Shown in pieces: positions 50,331-62,590 of a stretch of 64,000 nt of DNA; position 1 is the first letter of the stretch; each line of letters starts with the position of its first letter. The stretch covers positions 7,791,371-7,855,370 of the forward strand of contig JAGGNK010008781.1 in the NCBI GenBank assembly GCA_017590115.1. The letters run 5' to 3'. The stretch is from Montifringilla adamsi (lineage: Eukaryota; Chordata; Aves; Passeriformes; Passeridae). Below the pieces are notes generated by a model. The model was not told the DNA's origin and did no database searches. It worked only from the letters and a program-made list of their open reading frames with translations. Made by a program: the position numbers and the translations under genes.

Positions 50331-51540
50331 AAAAAAAAAAACAAAACAAAAAGCAAAAACATGGTCTTGAATTATTGCAAAGAGCACAGGCATCTCCAGA
50401 AATGTCAACACAGGCTGAATCATGGTAATGTGTCTGGAAATAAATAATTTTGTCTGGATGATCTTTTCTCAGAAAGCACGATCAGACAAGTGCTGGTGAT
50501 GTCCGGACAGCTCCAGTGTTTTCCCCCGGAGCCCGTCTCGGCTGAGGGAGCAGGAGCTGTGGGAATGCTCATCCATCCTCTCAGGCAGAGCCAGCAGGCT
50601 CCCTCAGCACTGAGCACAGTGCCTGCACTGCAGCAAGGAGGGAGCTTTCTGCAGTTATGGCTGTGTTCCTTGTGGAGTGCTTTTGGAATTCCACTGAAAA
50701 CAAATCAAGTTGTTTTCTTTTTCCAGAGTGTACTTGTTGGTGCTGGGACAGGAGCAAGTGAAGGTGTTGGTTCTTTGCAGGCCCTGCTCTTTGGATGTGC
50801 CTCAATGCCTTGCTTTGAAATGTTTTTGAGTAAAAGAATCAAAATGATTAAATGTATTTAAACCCTTGTAAAAGGGCAGTTTCTGCCCTAAACATCTAAT
50901 AAACAATATCCTTCCCCCTCAGCCAGGACAAGGAGTAGCTGTGGCCAGAGTGTGTGATAGTGAGAAGCAATTGTAATGTTGTAAATCATTCATATGCTGT
51001 TGCCAGTTAGACTACACTGCAGGGAACAAGTATTCTGTTCCTCAGAGGAGAACCATAACAATTTAGAGTCACGGACTCTCAGAAATCATTTAGTATAACG
51101 CCCTGCAAGCAGAGCAGGTTGTGCTCACCTTGTGCTCAGGATGCAGCCAAGGAGCAGCTGCTGGGATTCAAACAGGAGCTGAACACCATCTTCTGGGGAG
51201 AAGGGATCCTGGGGCAGCCCCTGGAGTCTGGCTGTCCACTTCCATGGATGTCTCTCCAGTGGCTCTGTGTGGGCAGCTGCCAGGGTGATGGTTTAACAGG
51301 GAATGAAAAAAGAAGCATGAATGGATTTGGAGGTGTTTGTTGAGTGAAAGCTCCAGGACAACTGGCTGTTTCCTCCTGCTAAAGGTGAGGCGTCAGAGCT
51401 GTGATCATCCTCTGTTCAGCCTTGGTCATACCAGTCCTAAGGGACAGTAAATTCTTTGTCCTTAAGTCTTTGGAGAGACACTGAAATACTTCTTTGTGAA
51501 GAGCTGTATCCATATTAAGACACCAAGTATGTTTTTCTAC
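50331..51540. other. HIRA-PPIL2 intergenic stretch with a possible old CR1 fragment
   Basis: No gene is seen. Around 51080-51150 the sequence AATCATTTAGTATAAC, then CCCTGCAAGCAG and AGCAGGTTG, loosely resembles antisense CR1. The match is diverged and I am unsure of it. An AATAAA at 50898-50903 may be a distal HIRA signal. Confidence 0.4.
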
Positions 51541-52090
51541 CCGGTTTTTCTTGGGAGGTTCTGTCACGGCCCAACAGACCAGGAATACAAAGATTTTAAA
51601 TTCCAGGCAAGAAAACACGTTGTAGTGAAGCGGAAGCCCCGGAAGGCTGCTCTGAGGTCTCACCAACCTTCTCGAGGCCGAACATCCCCGGCCTGCCCGG
51701 CCCGTTCCCGCGGCCCCGGAACGCGCCTGCCGCCGCCGGTGTTTCCGCGCCGCGGCCGTTCCCCGGCGCACCCGGCGGAAGGCGCGGGCGGGCCTGAGGC
51801 GCAGCGCGGGCCGGGCAGGCCGAGCCGCCGCCATGGGCAAGCGGCAGCACCAGAAGGACAAAATGTGAGCAGGGGGCGCGGGGGAGAGCGCGGAGGGGGC
51901 CGGGCCGTGCGGGGCCGCGTCTGTGCCGTGCCTCAGTGACCCCTCTGTCTCGCAGGTACATCACGTGCGCCGAGTACACGCAGTTCTACGGCGGCAAGAA
52001 AGCAGGTAAGGGGGGACGGGCCGCTCCCTCAGAGCCCCGGCCGCGGCCCGAGCCCGCGGGGCTGCTCGGAAATGCCGCGTTTGTGGCCAG
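51541..52090 (+). promoter_or_regulatory. CpG-island promoter of PPIL2
   Basis: A CpG-rich block surrounds the first two PPIL2 exons. Three CGGAAG ETS-family cores lie upstream of the ATG (51631-51636, 51640-51645, 51776-51781), common in housekeeping promoters. No TATA box is seen. A G-tract cluster (51871-51904) follows the first donor. Confidence 0.7.
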
Positions 52091-53333
52091 GTGAGCGTCC
52101 CCGCCCTCGGCCGGGACTGTTCCCGCTGCTGGGGCAGAGCCTGAGCCTTGATTCTCACCTTTAAACTCAGCGCTGGCGGACTGTCAGAGCTCTGTTTTGA
52201 TCTTTTTCCGGCACTGTAACTTCAGTTCGGAAATGTTAGTTACAGTTTTGCAAGTTTTAGTGTATTTATCCTTGTCATCAGTAACTTGTCGCCGGTTATG
52301 TAGCAATATGTAACTTTCAAATGTTTCTTGATTACCTAGAATACCATGTATTTATTAAAATCTGCTGTGTGGGTTTTCTTTTTCCGTAAACAGACCTTCC
52401 ACGAACCAATTTTAGACGTTTATCATTTGATCACTGCAGGTAAGACAACAAATTTACGTTATCATTATTTAATGACACATCTATTTATCAGGCTGTTGAC
52501 ACTGAACTAAAGCCGTGTTCTTCTGAGGCAGTTACGTTCATTGCCTTATGCCTGCTGTGGCAGTAGTGTGGCAAGAAAAAAGTTGAATAAGAGCTGAAAC
52601 CGAGTCTGCATGACCTGTGATCAGTGTCTGCAGAGGTTGGAGCTGATGGCTGAAAGGATACACAAGTGATGAAATAATGCAGAACAATTACTGTGTATGT
52701 CCCAGTCTTTCAAATCTGTGTCCTCAGGGCTCAAATCTGCTTGTCCCTGCTCAGAATATACTTGGTCAGTCACTTATCTTGCTAAAATAGAGATTAAGGT
52801 AGATTGAAAAATATTTCTGCTCTTTTTTTCTGTTTAGATTTTACTGCTTGAAGTGCAGGAGTGAAGAAAGAGAGTTGGTAGAAGTGGGTTAGAAATCCTT
52901 GTAACTTGGGTAGTTCAGGAAGTTGCCTCCCTACCTATGAGCTAAGAGCTGGCAGGATTGTGGAAGCATCCCTAACAGGGGATGCTGAGTGTGATTGCCA
53001 GTCACATTGTGATTTCCACCTGGTTTTGCTAACTAGGTTGTGTTCTCTTTTTCCTAGTTTGTCTCTGCAGCCATTTGAATACCCAGTTTGCACACCAGAT
53101 GGGACAGTCTTTGACATCCTGTAAGTTCCTGTCTGTACTTAGCTTTATTTTCGTGTTGTTGAACTGCTTACAGCTATGTAATCATCATTTAGTCTTAGTA
53201 ATTTGGCAAAAACAGTTATGGCCATCAGTAGAGGTTTCTGATGATGCTTGTCATTAATTACTTTGTCCCTTCTCTTTTCAGGAGCATTGTACCTTGGATA
53301 AAGAAATATGGAACCAATCCAATCACGGGAGAA
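51833..53333 (+). CDS. PPIL2: PPIL2 (Cyp60), U-box cyclophilin, N-terminal part (partial, exons 1-5)
   Basis: PPIL2 carries an N-terminal U-box and a C-terminal cyclophilin domain. It is found in nuclei and in spliceosomes and has been linked to ubiquitin ligase activity. Coding exons: 51833-51864, 51956-52005, 52394-52439, 53058-53120, 53282-53333, all with GT-AG borders and matching phases, giving 81 residues. The start MGKRQHQKDKMYITCAEYTQ and the segment QPFEYPVCTPDGTVFDILSIVPWIKKYGTNP match human PPIL2 closely; the latter is the first part of the U-box. The start is in a good Kozak context (GCCGCCATGG). The next expected exon (KLD... onwards) was not found before the right edge, so the window ends in intron 5 or beyond. 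Identity is secure. Confidence 0.95.
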
Positions 53334-53651
53334 GTAAGTAATGATGGGTGGATTCGCATCATGTCTTTGCTTTCTTTATGCTCAGTTTTTTATTTAATGT
53401 GTTAGAGAAACAAAAATGAAGATGTGTGGAAGAAAGGAGATCATGACCTCTATTTATTTTCTGTAATCTGATTGTAAATGGGGCAGAGGTGAGTGGTTCA
53501 TTTATAAGAACTCTCAGGGTATCTTGCCTGCCTTCCAGCTGTGGCATAATGAACATCTGTACAGATGGAAATACAAACTGTTGGTAATGCTGGTGCTGCC
53601 CAGAAAGCCTGACTGGTCATTGGTGGAAAAGACTCTCCTGCTGCCTCATAT

Positions 53652-53689
53652 AATTGTCCCCTGTAGGGACAATTCTGGTCCCTACAGGC
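53652..53689. repeat. Overlapping alternative hairpins in PPIL2 intron 5
   Basis: Arms 53652-53660 and 53666-53674 (AATTGTCCC and GGGACAATT) are perfect complements around CTGTA. The middle segment CCTGTAGGGAC can instead pair with GTCCCTACAGG at 53679-53689. The two foldings exclude each other. Confidence 0.6.
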
Positions 53690-54542
53690 CAAGGGGCTCA
53701 CACCTCTCCATCTGGGATTAAACTTGCAGCAATGTTTCCTAACCCAAAGTGTATTTGGCATCATGCAGATTAAGGAGATTAATAGATGATGTTATGAATG
53801 GTAAACTTACACTACAAAATCTTTTGAGTTATCCTGACAGTATATTTCAGAAAGCTTCTGTCATGATGGTTCACGGTGAAAGAAACCCTTGTGGGTTTCT
53901 CCCCACTTTTTCTGCATAAATGATAATTATGAAGGGATTACTTTCTGTAGCAGCATGAAATGGTAAAACACTGAATAAACATGAAGTACAGGAAATATTT
54001 CCCTGTTGGAATTATCTTTTTTGTAATGTCTTAAAGTGCATTGTTTATGAGGGTATAGAGGTGGAACTGTTGCCTGAGCGACTGAAATTTCCTCTCCTTC
54101 AGTGTGTGCAGTCACTTTTCCAGGCACTGGGTGGCAGCCGTTGCCCAGGATTGGGGAGGATTGCCGCTGCCTCTGGCTGAGATTCCTTCTGAAATACCTT
54201 GCTTTCGATTAAAGATTTTCCCATCACACAGATACGAGGGAAAGCTAAATACAGATGCAACATTCCAAACTCTAAACATGAACAGCCCGTCTGAGACTTA
54301 ATATCTTCCTGCAGGTGTGTTTGTGCAATGGTGAGGTGATTGAAGGTCTTTCTTCACACTTGATGAAGCCAGTGTGTTGTTGAGAAGGAATGAAATTGCA
54401 GCTATTTCATTTGTTTTCACCAGCCTCTCACCACTTTGCTGTTCTGTGCGTTGGTTGGGAGTTTTGGGGTGTTACCAGATCAATTTTTTTCACTCAGAGC
54501 AGCTCATTGCAGACTGTGAGCCATGATGTTGTTTAAAATTGC

Positions 54543-54773
54543 GTCAAGTAAATGCTAAGCAAGAAGTGTAACGTGCCTGACTGTGTTGTGTAATGGAGAG
54601 AGAAGGAGACTGTGCATAATGTACTTGTTGAACCATAAATGCTTAAATGAAGTCAGGCTGTCAAGTAAATGCTAAGCAAGAAGTGTAACGTGCCTGACTG
54701 TGTTGTGTAATGGAGAGAGGAGACTGTGCATAATGTACTTGGTGAACCATAAATGCTTAAATGAAGTCAGGCC
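54543..54773. repeat. Two-copy tandem duplication, unit about 117 bp
   Basis: Copy 1 (54543-54659) and copy 2 (54660-54772) both begin GTCAAGTAAATGCTAAGC and end AAATGAAGTCAGGC. They differ only by a 3-base deletion in the GAGAGA-rich part and one G/T difference (TTGTTGAACC against TTGGTGAACC). Near identity implies a recent event. No coding content is seen. Confidence 0.97.
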
Positions 54774-57739
54774 TTGAGACCTGTTAGTTTACCAGACTTG
54801 TGCTTCTGAGTTGATCTGCAGTGCTCTTCCAGCTCTCCTCAATGTGTGTCCTCCCTTTTGCTCTGTATCACTGTCTGGGGAGCCCTTTCTTCCCTCCTCT
54901 TGTTCTGTGGTGAGCTGATGCTGTACAGCTCTCTCCTCCACAGGACCAAGGTGTTCCAGATGAGTTGGAAGAAAAAGGAAACACTTGTTCTCCAGAGCAG
55001 CACACAGCCCAGCTGAATTCAGCTCTGTGGAGCTTGAAGTTGAATAGTGGGGTTGAAAGAAGGATTGTAATTTAGACTTTGTTTCCCAGGAGGGTTGCTC
55101 AGGTTTTTGGAAGACATTGGGCAGAAATGGGATAGAGTGCTGGGTGGGTGGCAGAGGAAGTCAGTGAATTGAGCTTGTGCCTCTCTGGGCTGTTCTGTCC
55201 TCTGTTGAATCTGCCACTCTGTGTTCACCCTCTGTTCCTTGTGCAGCTTGTTCATGGAAACCAGAAAGTATCTTTTGTAATGAATTGGTGACTTGGTGAA
55301 ACTCAGGACTCTGGGTTTATCTAGAAAGGAATTGAGCCAGATGAGCTGCAATGCCATGTTATGTACACTAACTTGTGGAGTTACTTCGCACAGTTGGTGA
55401 TGAGGCTCTGGAGATTTTTTGCATTTATTTGTCTTGAAGTACAAAATAGTAATGAAACCCTTTGTGGCTTATACTTCTCTAATTGTGGTTTGCTACAGGA
55501 CACATGCTTTAGAGAAGTCAATAGACTACTTGGAAATGGGGGGTTAATGGTGCACTCTTGGCACTCACTAGTTCTGTCTAGCTGCCTTATTTCTGAAGTG
55601 GACCCCTCAGTGGAGAACTGGAGAGCCTTGCAGTCATTAAGATATTTATCTTTACTGTGCTCCAGGGGATAGGACTGTGTCTTTTAGTCTTATGTTTTAT
55701 TAATTGGATGTCTGTGAACTGATCTACAAGGGACTTCTCTGATTCTTCTGAATCCTGACTTATTGGACTAATCTTTGTTTTTCAAGAAATGCTGCAATTC
55801 AAATCATTGTTGACCTTTATCTAGAATTTACCCTGAGTTGTTCTAGAAAGTAACTTTGGATTTATTCCTACCCCCTCCCTTTTTAACAATGCGTTGTGGT
55901 AAAAAATGCTTGTTTTACTGCTACACCGTAATTTTGGAAGAAGCGATACATTTCTCATAGCTGAACTAGAGTCTGTCAGTTGGCATTGTCTCACTTACTT
56001 TTTCTGTCAGCTTTGTCAGGACACTGCCCTGGCTTATCCTTACACTAAAATTGCATAAAATAAAGTGGAAAGTGATAGTTAGCTCATTCCTTTTTACTGA
56101 CAGCAGCACTTTGGCTTTTTGGGCTTGCAGAGAGTTGCAGTCTTGCCAGGACGTTTCATGTAGTGACGTTCTGACAGCCTGACCAGCATGCCCGCATGAG
56201 GCAGCCAGCTGGGCTCAGCATACCTGTTTCAAGGAGTGACATTGGCCAGAGCATGTCTGCTTGGTTGGAATCTCAAATATGAACAGATGATAGATCAGCG
56301 TGCCTTTTGACAGGAATTTCAAGGAAAATTGGTTATCTTTGTTGCATGGATATGTTCTCTGTGGGCTGAGCTATTTTTCCTCCTGTTCATTGTAATGTGT
56401 CTGATGTGAATACCTATTTTTTCCACACTGGTTCAGTGACATTCTGACTGTGTGTGGGCAGGCCAGATTGTTGTGGCTGTACTTTCAGACCCTATCAAGG
56501 CTCTGTAACCTTGGGCAAATATCTCTGTTCCCTTGTCTCAGAAGTAGCTACTGTCTTTGTCCCTGGTTCCTCCTTTTCTGTGGGAATTTAACTCTTTTGG
56601 ACAGTGGAAAGCCAGTTAATTCGATTCAGTTCAGTTAATTTAGCCTGGCCTATGAGTCAGATTAGGAGACCTGAAGTTGCCATGTGGTGGATTTATGAGA
56701 CTGAGAGTCTCATTTGTGGTCTGAATGAGGCAGAGCAGAATTTGTGTTGTGCCCTGTTTTGTGCAAGGTTGGGATCCAGACCAGCAGGCCAGAGAGGAAA
56801 TTTTCTTAAGTGTCACAAGGTTTTAGCTTCTCACTATGTTAAGAAGGAAATTTTTTAATTCCTGGGGTGATTTACAGGTTAGAAAAGCCTTTTGCTTGGT
56901 CTGCCTCTGAAGATAACCATAAAGAGGAGTCTGGTGCATATGATGAAGTAATAGAAGGCAGAGCCACTGACATGGAAAATGAGAACCAGCTTTGGAGTCA
57001 GAAGGCTAAAAATCCCTGACTTTTCCCAGTGAGACATCTGCCTTTTAAAAAGAGAGAGCTGGACACAGAGCTTTGCTCTGTGTACAATATAAATATTTGC
57101 TATTTTTCTCCCACACTCTTTAATCCTGTATTTACCAAATAAAGCTGACTTGGGGTGAAATTATGACTAACATGATCAAATAATGGCAGTACAGGTGCCT
57201 GGCTCCTGCAGTAAGCCTGTCTGATCCAGGCTTTGGAAGCACCAGAGAGCTTGTACCTGCAATGCCCTGCAGCAATGACAGCCTGCAGTGGACACCTCCT
57301 CCCTCCAGCACTGCTCATGAGGAATGTAAACAGTGCCCTTTTTTTCAATCATTTGTTTGAAGTAAGGTCAGTAAGATGATGCTTGCCATAATAATTACAG
57401 GCACTTTCAAAACCTATAACTTCTTACCTATGAAAGAAAAAAATTGCAGCTACATCTGTTATTTCAAAACTTGGAAAAGCATTCTCAAATACATTCCTTA
57501 AATATATTTATCTTCCAAATGCTGATGGGTATTGTTACTTCATTTTGTTGTTGAAATAATGATTTCTTTTCAATTTGGTTAAGTAGATTTCAGTGAGTTT
57601 CATAGATCCCATAGAAACCAGTTACTGGTCTTGCAGTGAAACTTGCTGACCAGGTAATGAAGAGGATCTGAAGAAGATTACTTCTTTTACTGTTGATTTG
57701 TTAATTCCACTTTAAAAGTGACCAAACAACCTTACAATG

Positions 57740-57740
<1 letters not shown>

Positions 57741-57770
<30 letters not shown>
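57741..57770. repeat. 30-base poly(T) tract
   Basis: This is an uninterrupted run of T. It could be a slippage-prone mononucleotide repeat or the reversed poly(A) tail of a retroposed copy on the minus strand, but the sequence to its right shows no recognisable gene or SINE and no clear target-site duplication. Confidence 0.9.
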
Positions 57771-57773
<3 letters not shown>

Positions 57774-60700
57774 CACTAAAAAAGTCTTTGGCTATCTAAG
57801 TAAGGGAAATCCTGTCTGAAAAGGATGCAGAAATTGGAGCAAAGGTGAAACTCCTTAAACAGAGAAGTGTTTTTATCATGTTTGTGTTTTGAAAGCATAG
57901 AGATAGAAATAGAAAACATTGATAACTGTTTCTTCACCTGGGGAGTGAACATAATGAGAAACAGGGCTTAGGTATTTTTTCTACATTTGCAATATTCTGA
58001 ATAAAGAAACTGTAGTGTGTGAGCAATGTGGGAAATACCAAGTAGGAACAGGTGTTAAACTACAGTTTAAGTTCCAGTCAGGACTTTATGGTTCACTACA
58101 AATTGCTTTCCAACTCTGTCACATAATCAGTGCAGGGTCCCTGTGCAGGAGTGGATTCCTGAAAGTGGGTTGGATGAGCTTCACACATTACTGAGTCAGA
58201 GGTGTTGAGTTCACATCACAGACAAAACTCATCCAATCCTGAATCAAGTGGAACGAATCTCAGGCCTGAGCTGGGAGGAGGAGAAGTTCCAATTTCATGT
58301 GACCCTTACTGGCTAAATCAACAGTGACAATGGCTTTTAACTCAGTTCATATGGTCTGTGAGGTAATTTACTGCAGATTGCTGCTTTAATTGTGTTGTTC
58401 CAGGTGTGTTTCTAGATAATGAGCAGCAAATAATGGATGTCATTAGACAGAACCCTGTGGTTTGAAGGTGCCTTCTTTCAGGGCAGTGTAGCAGTGCACA
58501 CTGTCAGGAAAATGCAATAGCCATAGATAATGTGCAGTGGGATGCATTTTCAGAGTGTTTGTTGAGACCTTTCTGTAACCTGGTGGTAATGTTACCTCAC
58601 AATTCTGATGATCTAAAAATGGCACATTGAAGCAGGAGTCAGATTTTCCTTGTGCTTTCTCATCTTTTTGTCTTGAGAAGTTTTCTTTGCTTACTGTTTC
58701 CAAAGAGATTGTACTTACTTTGAGCATTTTCATCTTTTGTCTGGGTACAAAATACCAGCAGAAAAATGCTGTGGAGACTTCCACAGGCAGGCTATGTCCA
58801 CATCAATTTTCCCTATTTAGAGTGCTGGAACTGTCTATTTAAGAGCTAAATAGTTTGACCAGTTGAGATAATTTTCATTATGTAGAATTCAGGAGTGAGT
58901 CATATCCCTCTCACATTGTTTTTTCCTCAACATCAGAGCACAGCACCTGAAATCCAAGTAGTCTGCTGTGTTTCCTCCTCGGGGCTTAGGAAATGAGTGA
59001 TCATTTCGGTGGATCGGTAACTTCAGGTCTCATTTGGATGTAATGTGAGTGATGTATAAATGAGAATTGTAATTTTTCTCTAGAGAACTCCTTTCACATA
59101 CATGTCACAAGAAGTCAGCACATCTTCAGCTTTGAAATTCAAAGTATATTTCTTAATTCGTCTGATGCAACTCAGTCAGGTCTTCAGATATTGCAGAAGT
59201 TTAAATGTCAATTGCCCCCTTTTTCCCCTTTTGTTTAACTTAGCATATTTTTCATATATATTTGAAATGAGGTTTTTTTCCTTGTTTATTTGTAAGAAAA
59301 GTTTCAGTGTGGGGTGGGAATACAGTTTTGTTCTGGGTGAGTAATAGCTTATTACAGAACAGAGAACAAAGCTTACAGAAATAAAGCCAAGGGAAGCTTT
59401 GTTGTTGAAAAATGATTCAGACAAATCCATCTTGGTTTTTGTGTGCTGCCGAAAGAGGAGTGAAATGATCAGGAACAGAAAACTGGGAGACTGTCTGAGG
59501 TCTTCAACTCTCTCAGTCTGCTTTGCAAACTGCGTGCTCTGTCTTGAACCAGTGTTTGCTTTTTGCCTGCTATGGCTGCTGAGAGCTTCTGCTGATGGTT
59601 TTTCATCTGATACATATCTTCTGTAAATTTTGGGTTTGACCAGCTTAGTCTTGTTTGTATTGGTGCCAAAATTGCGCTTCTCTCTGTTAGTGTTTATAGC
59701 TGCATGTTTTGCACGGAAGAATTTAATGCTTTCTTGACATTCTGTTGTTGAGACTTGTATTTTCCTCGCAGATGTTCTTCATGCCTTTAAGTTCTCCATA
59801 CCCTACATGGTCATGGTTCTCCTCCACATCTGTTAAATTTTAGTATATCTTCTTTGAACAGAGTTAATCTTAATCATACACAGTAAATGCTGTGTGAATG
59901 CCTGGTACAATGGTGGGAATATTTTCTAATCTCTTCCTGAAATACTTTGATACTATCTGATATATTACACATGATAGTGTAAAACCAAAAACCATTTCAG
60001 TGTATGTGTTGAGACAGGAAGGGTGCTTTGAGAAAATGAGACTTTGTTGCATTTTCTTTTGGTAGGCTGGGTCATTTCGGAAGCAGGTACAAGTTAGAGT
60101 TAGCCAGGATGAGCAGTAGTTCTTCCTTTTCTCTTTGTTTTGTTGTTTCCAGTTAAATGTTGCTGCCTGTATTTCTGTGGGCAGTAGCAGACTCCTTTCA
60201 GACACGGGTGGTTACAGTTGTTGTCATTAAGCATCTCTCTCCAGGTGCATTTTTGTCTGGGGCAGCAGACACAGGCTGCTGCTCAGATGCCCAGAATCCA
60301 CTTTGAACGAGATGAACTCTTCAATATGCAGCAACTGAGCCGTGTCGTCTTACCTCATTGGCCTCAGAAATTATTAGCTTTTAGTCAACAGTCTAAATGA
60401 GTTAATATTTGACTAGTGATCATAAATTTTCAAGGCCCCTGGATAGAAACATATGAGGACATGGTTTCTGCCCTGAGGAATGACCACGAAGTCACGTGTC
60501 ATAACGAAATGGTCATAAAACACAGGGGTGATCAAGGGGATGAAAATCCCACTGAGTTGTATCCTGACAGATAACTCCTTCTTTTGTTGGGTTTTCTGAA
60601 AATTTCCCTCTCTCCTTTGTTGCTGACAAACATGGATAGCTGATTCTTTCTTTTCCAGAGTTGTTTGTTTGTTTTACAGTAGTACACCCAGCACTACTAA

Positions 60701-62229
60701 GAGTTAGTAGCCTTTATCTGACCTAAAAAAGGGGATTTATTTTTCAATTCTCTGTATCTTTGGGAAACAGTGAGGGCAAAGAAGATGAGATTTGCTTCTA
60801 CTTACTGTTCAAGTGCTTTATCAAGAAAAGACATTTAAAACCCTCCAGTGTCATGAGTCACTGGCCAAGCTGCTGTTCCTCCTTCACACCTTGCTGACTG
60901 TGGTGGTGGTGGGCAGTGTTTGATTCAGTAACCCACCTCTGGGCACAGGCAGATAAAGGTGTCTGCCATTATTTCTAATGCATTATGTCCCTTACAGCAA
61001 AAAAGTATTTACATCTAGGTTTTACAGACTGAACAGATGGTCTCTTCTTTTCCTTTTCTGTGTTTTGGTGTAAGTGTGCACATTGGATGGGATTTTGTGA
61101 CTGTGACACTTGAAAAACTAGCAGCTGTGAAGCGCTCTAGCCTTAAATGAGATGCAGCATGAGGTTTCCCACAGATCTTTACTTGCCTGTTTTTCACTAA
61201 AATTGGAGACTAGATTTTTGGTGCTTCTGCAAAGCTTTATTTTCCTTGAACCGTGCTCTGTTTGGCTGTGGATCTCTGGATTGGTAGACTTTTGACTGCA
61301 GTAAGACTGCAGGTTTGATCATGCAATGCAGTTACATGTCTTTTTCTCATGGTAATTTCTGTTAATGTGCTCTTTGATAGAGCAGTATTATTGCTGGTAG
61401 CTGTGAACCATGTGTGTTTTCAAGCATATCTTTATGGTTCTGTGGACAAGGCTTTGGTGACCATATAGTGTCAGTTTGATTAACTTTTAAACATGTAAAT
61501 ACAGTGGTCTAGAAGTGTGTAATGAAGGATCTTCTGTGTCCATTTCCATTCTAGCTCAGCAGTACATGAAGACTGCAGTTAAACAGCAGCTTCATCCAAG
61601 AATGTAAATTGAGGGTATCTTTTTAGCATTAGGTAGACAGCTGTGATAAATATTGAGCATTTTTGTTGTTGAATTAAACACAGAAATGATACCTGGAATT
61701 GTGAGACTATTCTGGCCTCTTGGCTGCTGAACCCAAATTTTTCATGGAGAGTTAAACTACATATAGATGGCTTATTTTGTTAAAACAGTGCTGCTGTTTC
61801 CAGTTGCAAACCCAAATGTGTAGGCTTGAGGATTTCCAATGCCCTTTATCGTCATTAAATCCATTTGCAAAATCTGAAATAAGTAACGTTATATATGGAG
61901 TTATTCCAGTACTATTCATTCAACTCATGTCCTCATTTTTTTTGGGAAGATTTTATAGCAAGGAAAATTGTAAGAGGGCTTCTTAAAATGGGAAGTTGTA
62001 TGTAAAGTTCATATGTAACAGGTCTCATCTTTAAAGGAACCAAGGAACGTAATACAAGATTAATTTGCTGTTGCTAAGCTAAGTTTGGTACGTGGTAGGC
62101 AACACTGCATTTCAGTATTAGTATTTGTTCTGCCTTTCTCTTCTGCTTGAGGTAACTCTGTGCTTCTTGTTTTGGTGGAATGGAAAACCATTAAATGGCC
62201 ATGCCAGCTCTGAATGATTTTTGACCTCA

Positions 62230-62590
62230 TGTTATCAGCCAGTTCCGATGTGACAGGGTAATTTTTCCCCATGTAGTGCGTTGGTCCTGGCTGGACCCCA
62301 GGCAAAGCCCCTCTCTCACTGCCCTCCTCAATTGAACAGGGGAGAGAAAATGTCACTGGGGGTTCATGGGTTGAGATAAGGGCCAGGAGAGATTTTCTTC
62401 CTAGATATGTTATCCCAGCTGCCTTACCACCATTTCTGATTGTCCCAGCCTTGGCCAGCAGCATGTCCATCCTGGAGCCAGCTGGACACAATGGAAGCTT
62501 CCAGCAGCTTCTCACAGAAGCCACCCCTGTAGCCCCCCACTACCAAAACCTGGCCACTCAACCCCAATACCAGCTTCCCTGGATTATTGT
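62230..62590. mobile_element. Probable endogenous-retrovirus-derived repeat fragment
   Basis: The stretches CAGGGGAGAGAAAAT, GGTTCATGGGTTGAGATAAG and CCACTACCAAAACCTGGCCA resemble a dispersed long-terminal-repeat family that I associate with songbird genomes. No intact frame, polymerase motif or paired terminal repeat is present, so it is a degraded fragment. Family assignment and limits are from memory and uncertain. Confidence 0.45.

Noticed and set aside
51379..51979. Minus-strand open frames of 160 and 127 residues over the PPIL2 promoter
   Set aside because: They are shadows of the CpG island and of PPIL2 exons 1-2. No splice or homology support for an antisense gene.
55019..55444. 141-residue minus-strand open frame in PPIL2 intron 5
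   Set aside because: No start context, splice signals or homology; length is within chance for this composition.
62060..62524. 154-residue minus-strand open frame
   Set aside because: It overlaps the presumed retroviral-type repeat and shows no recognisable protein motif.
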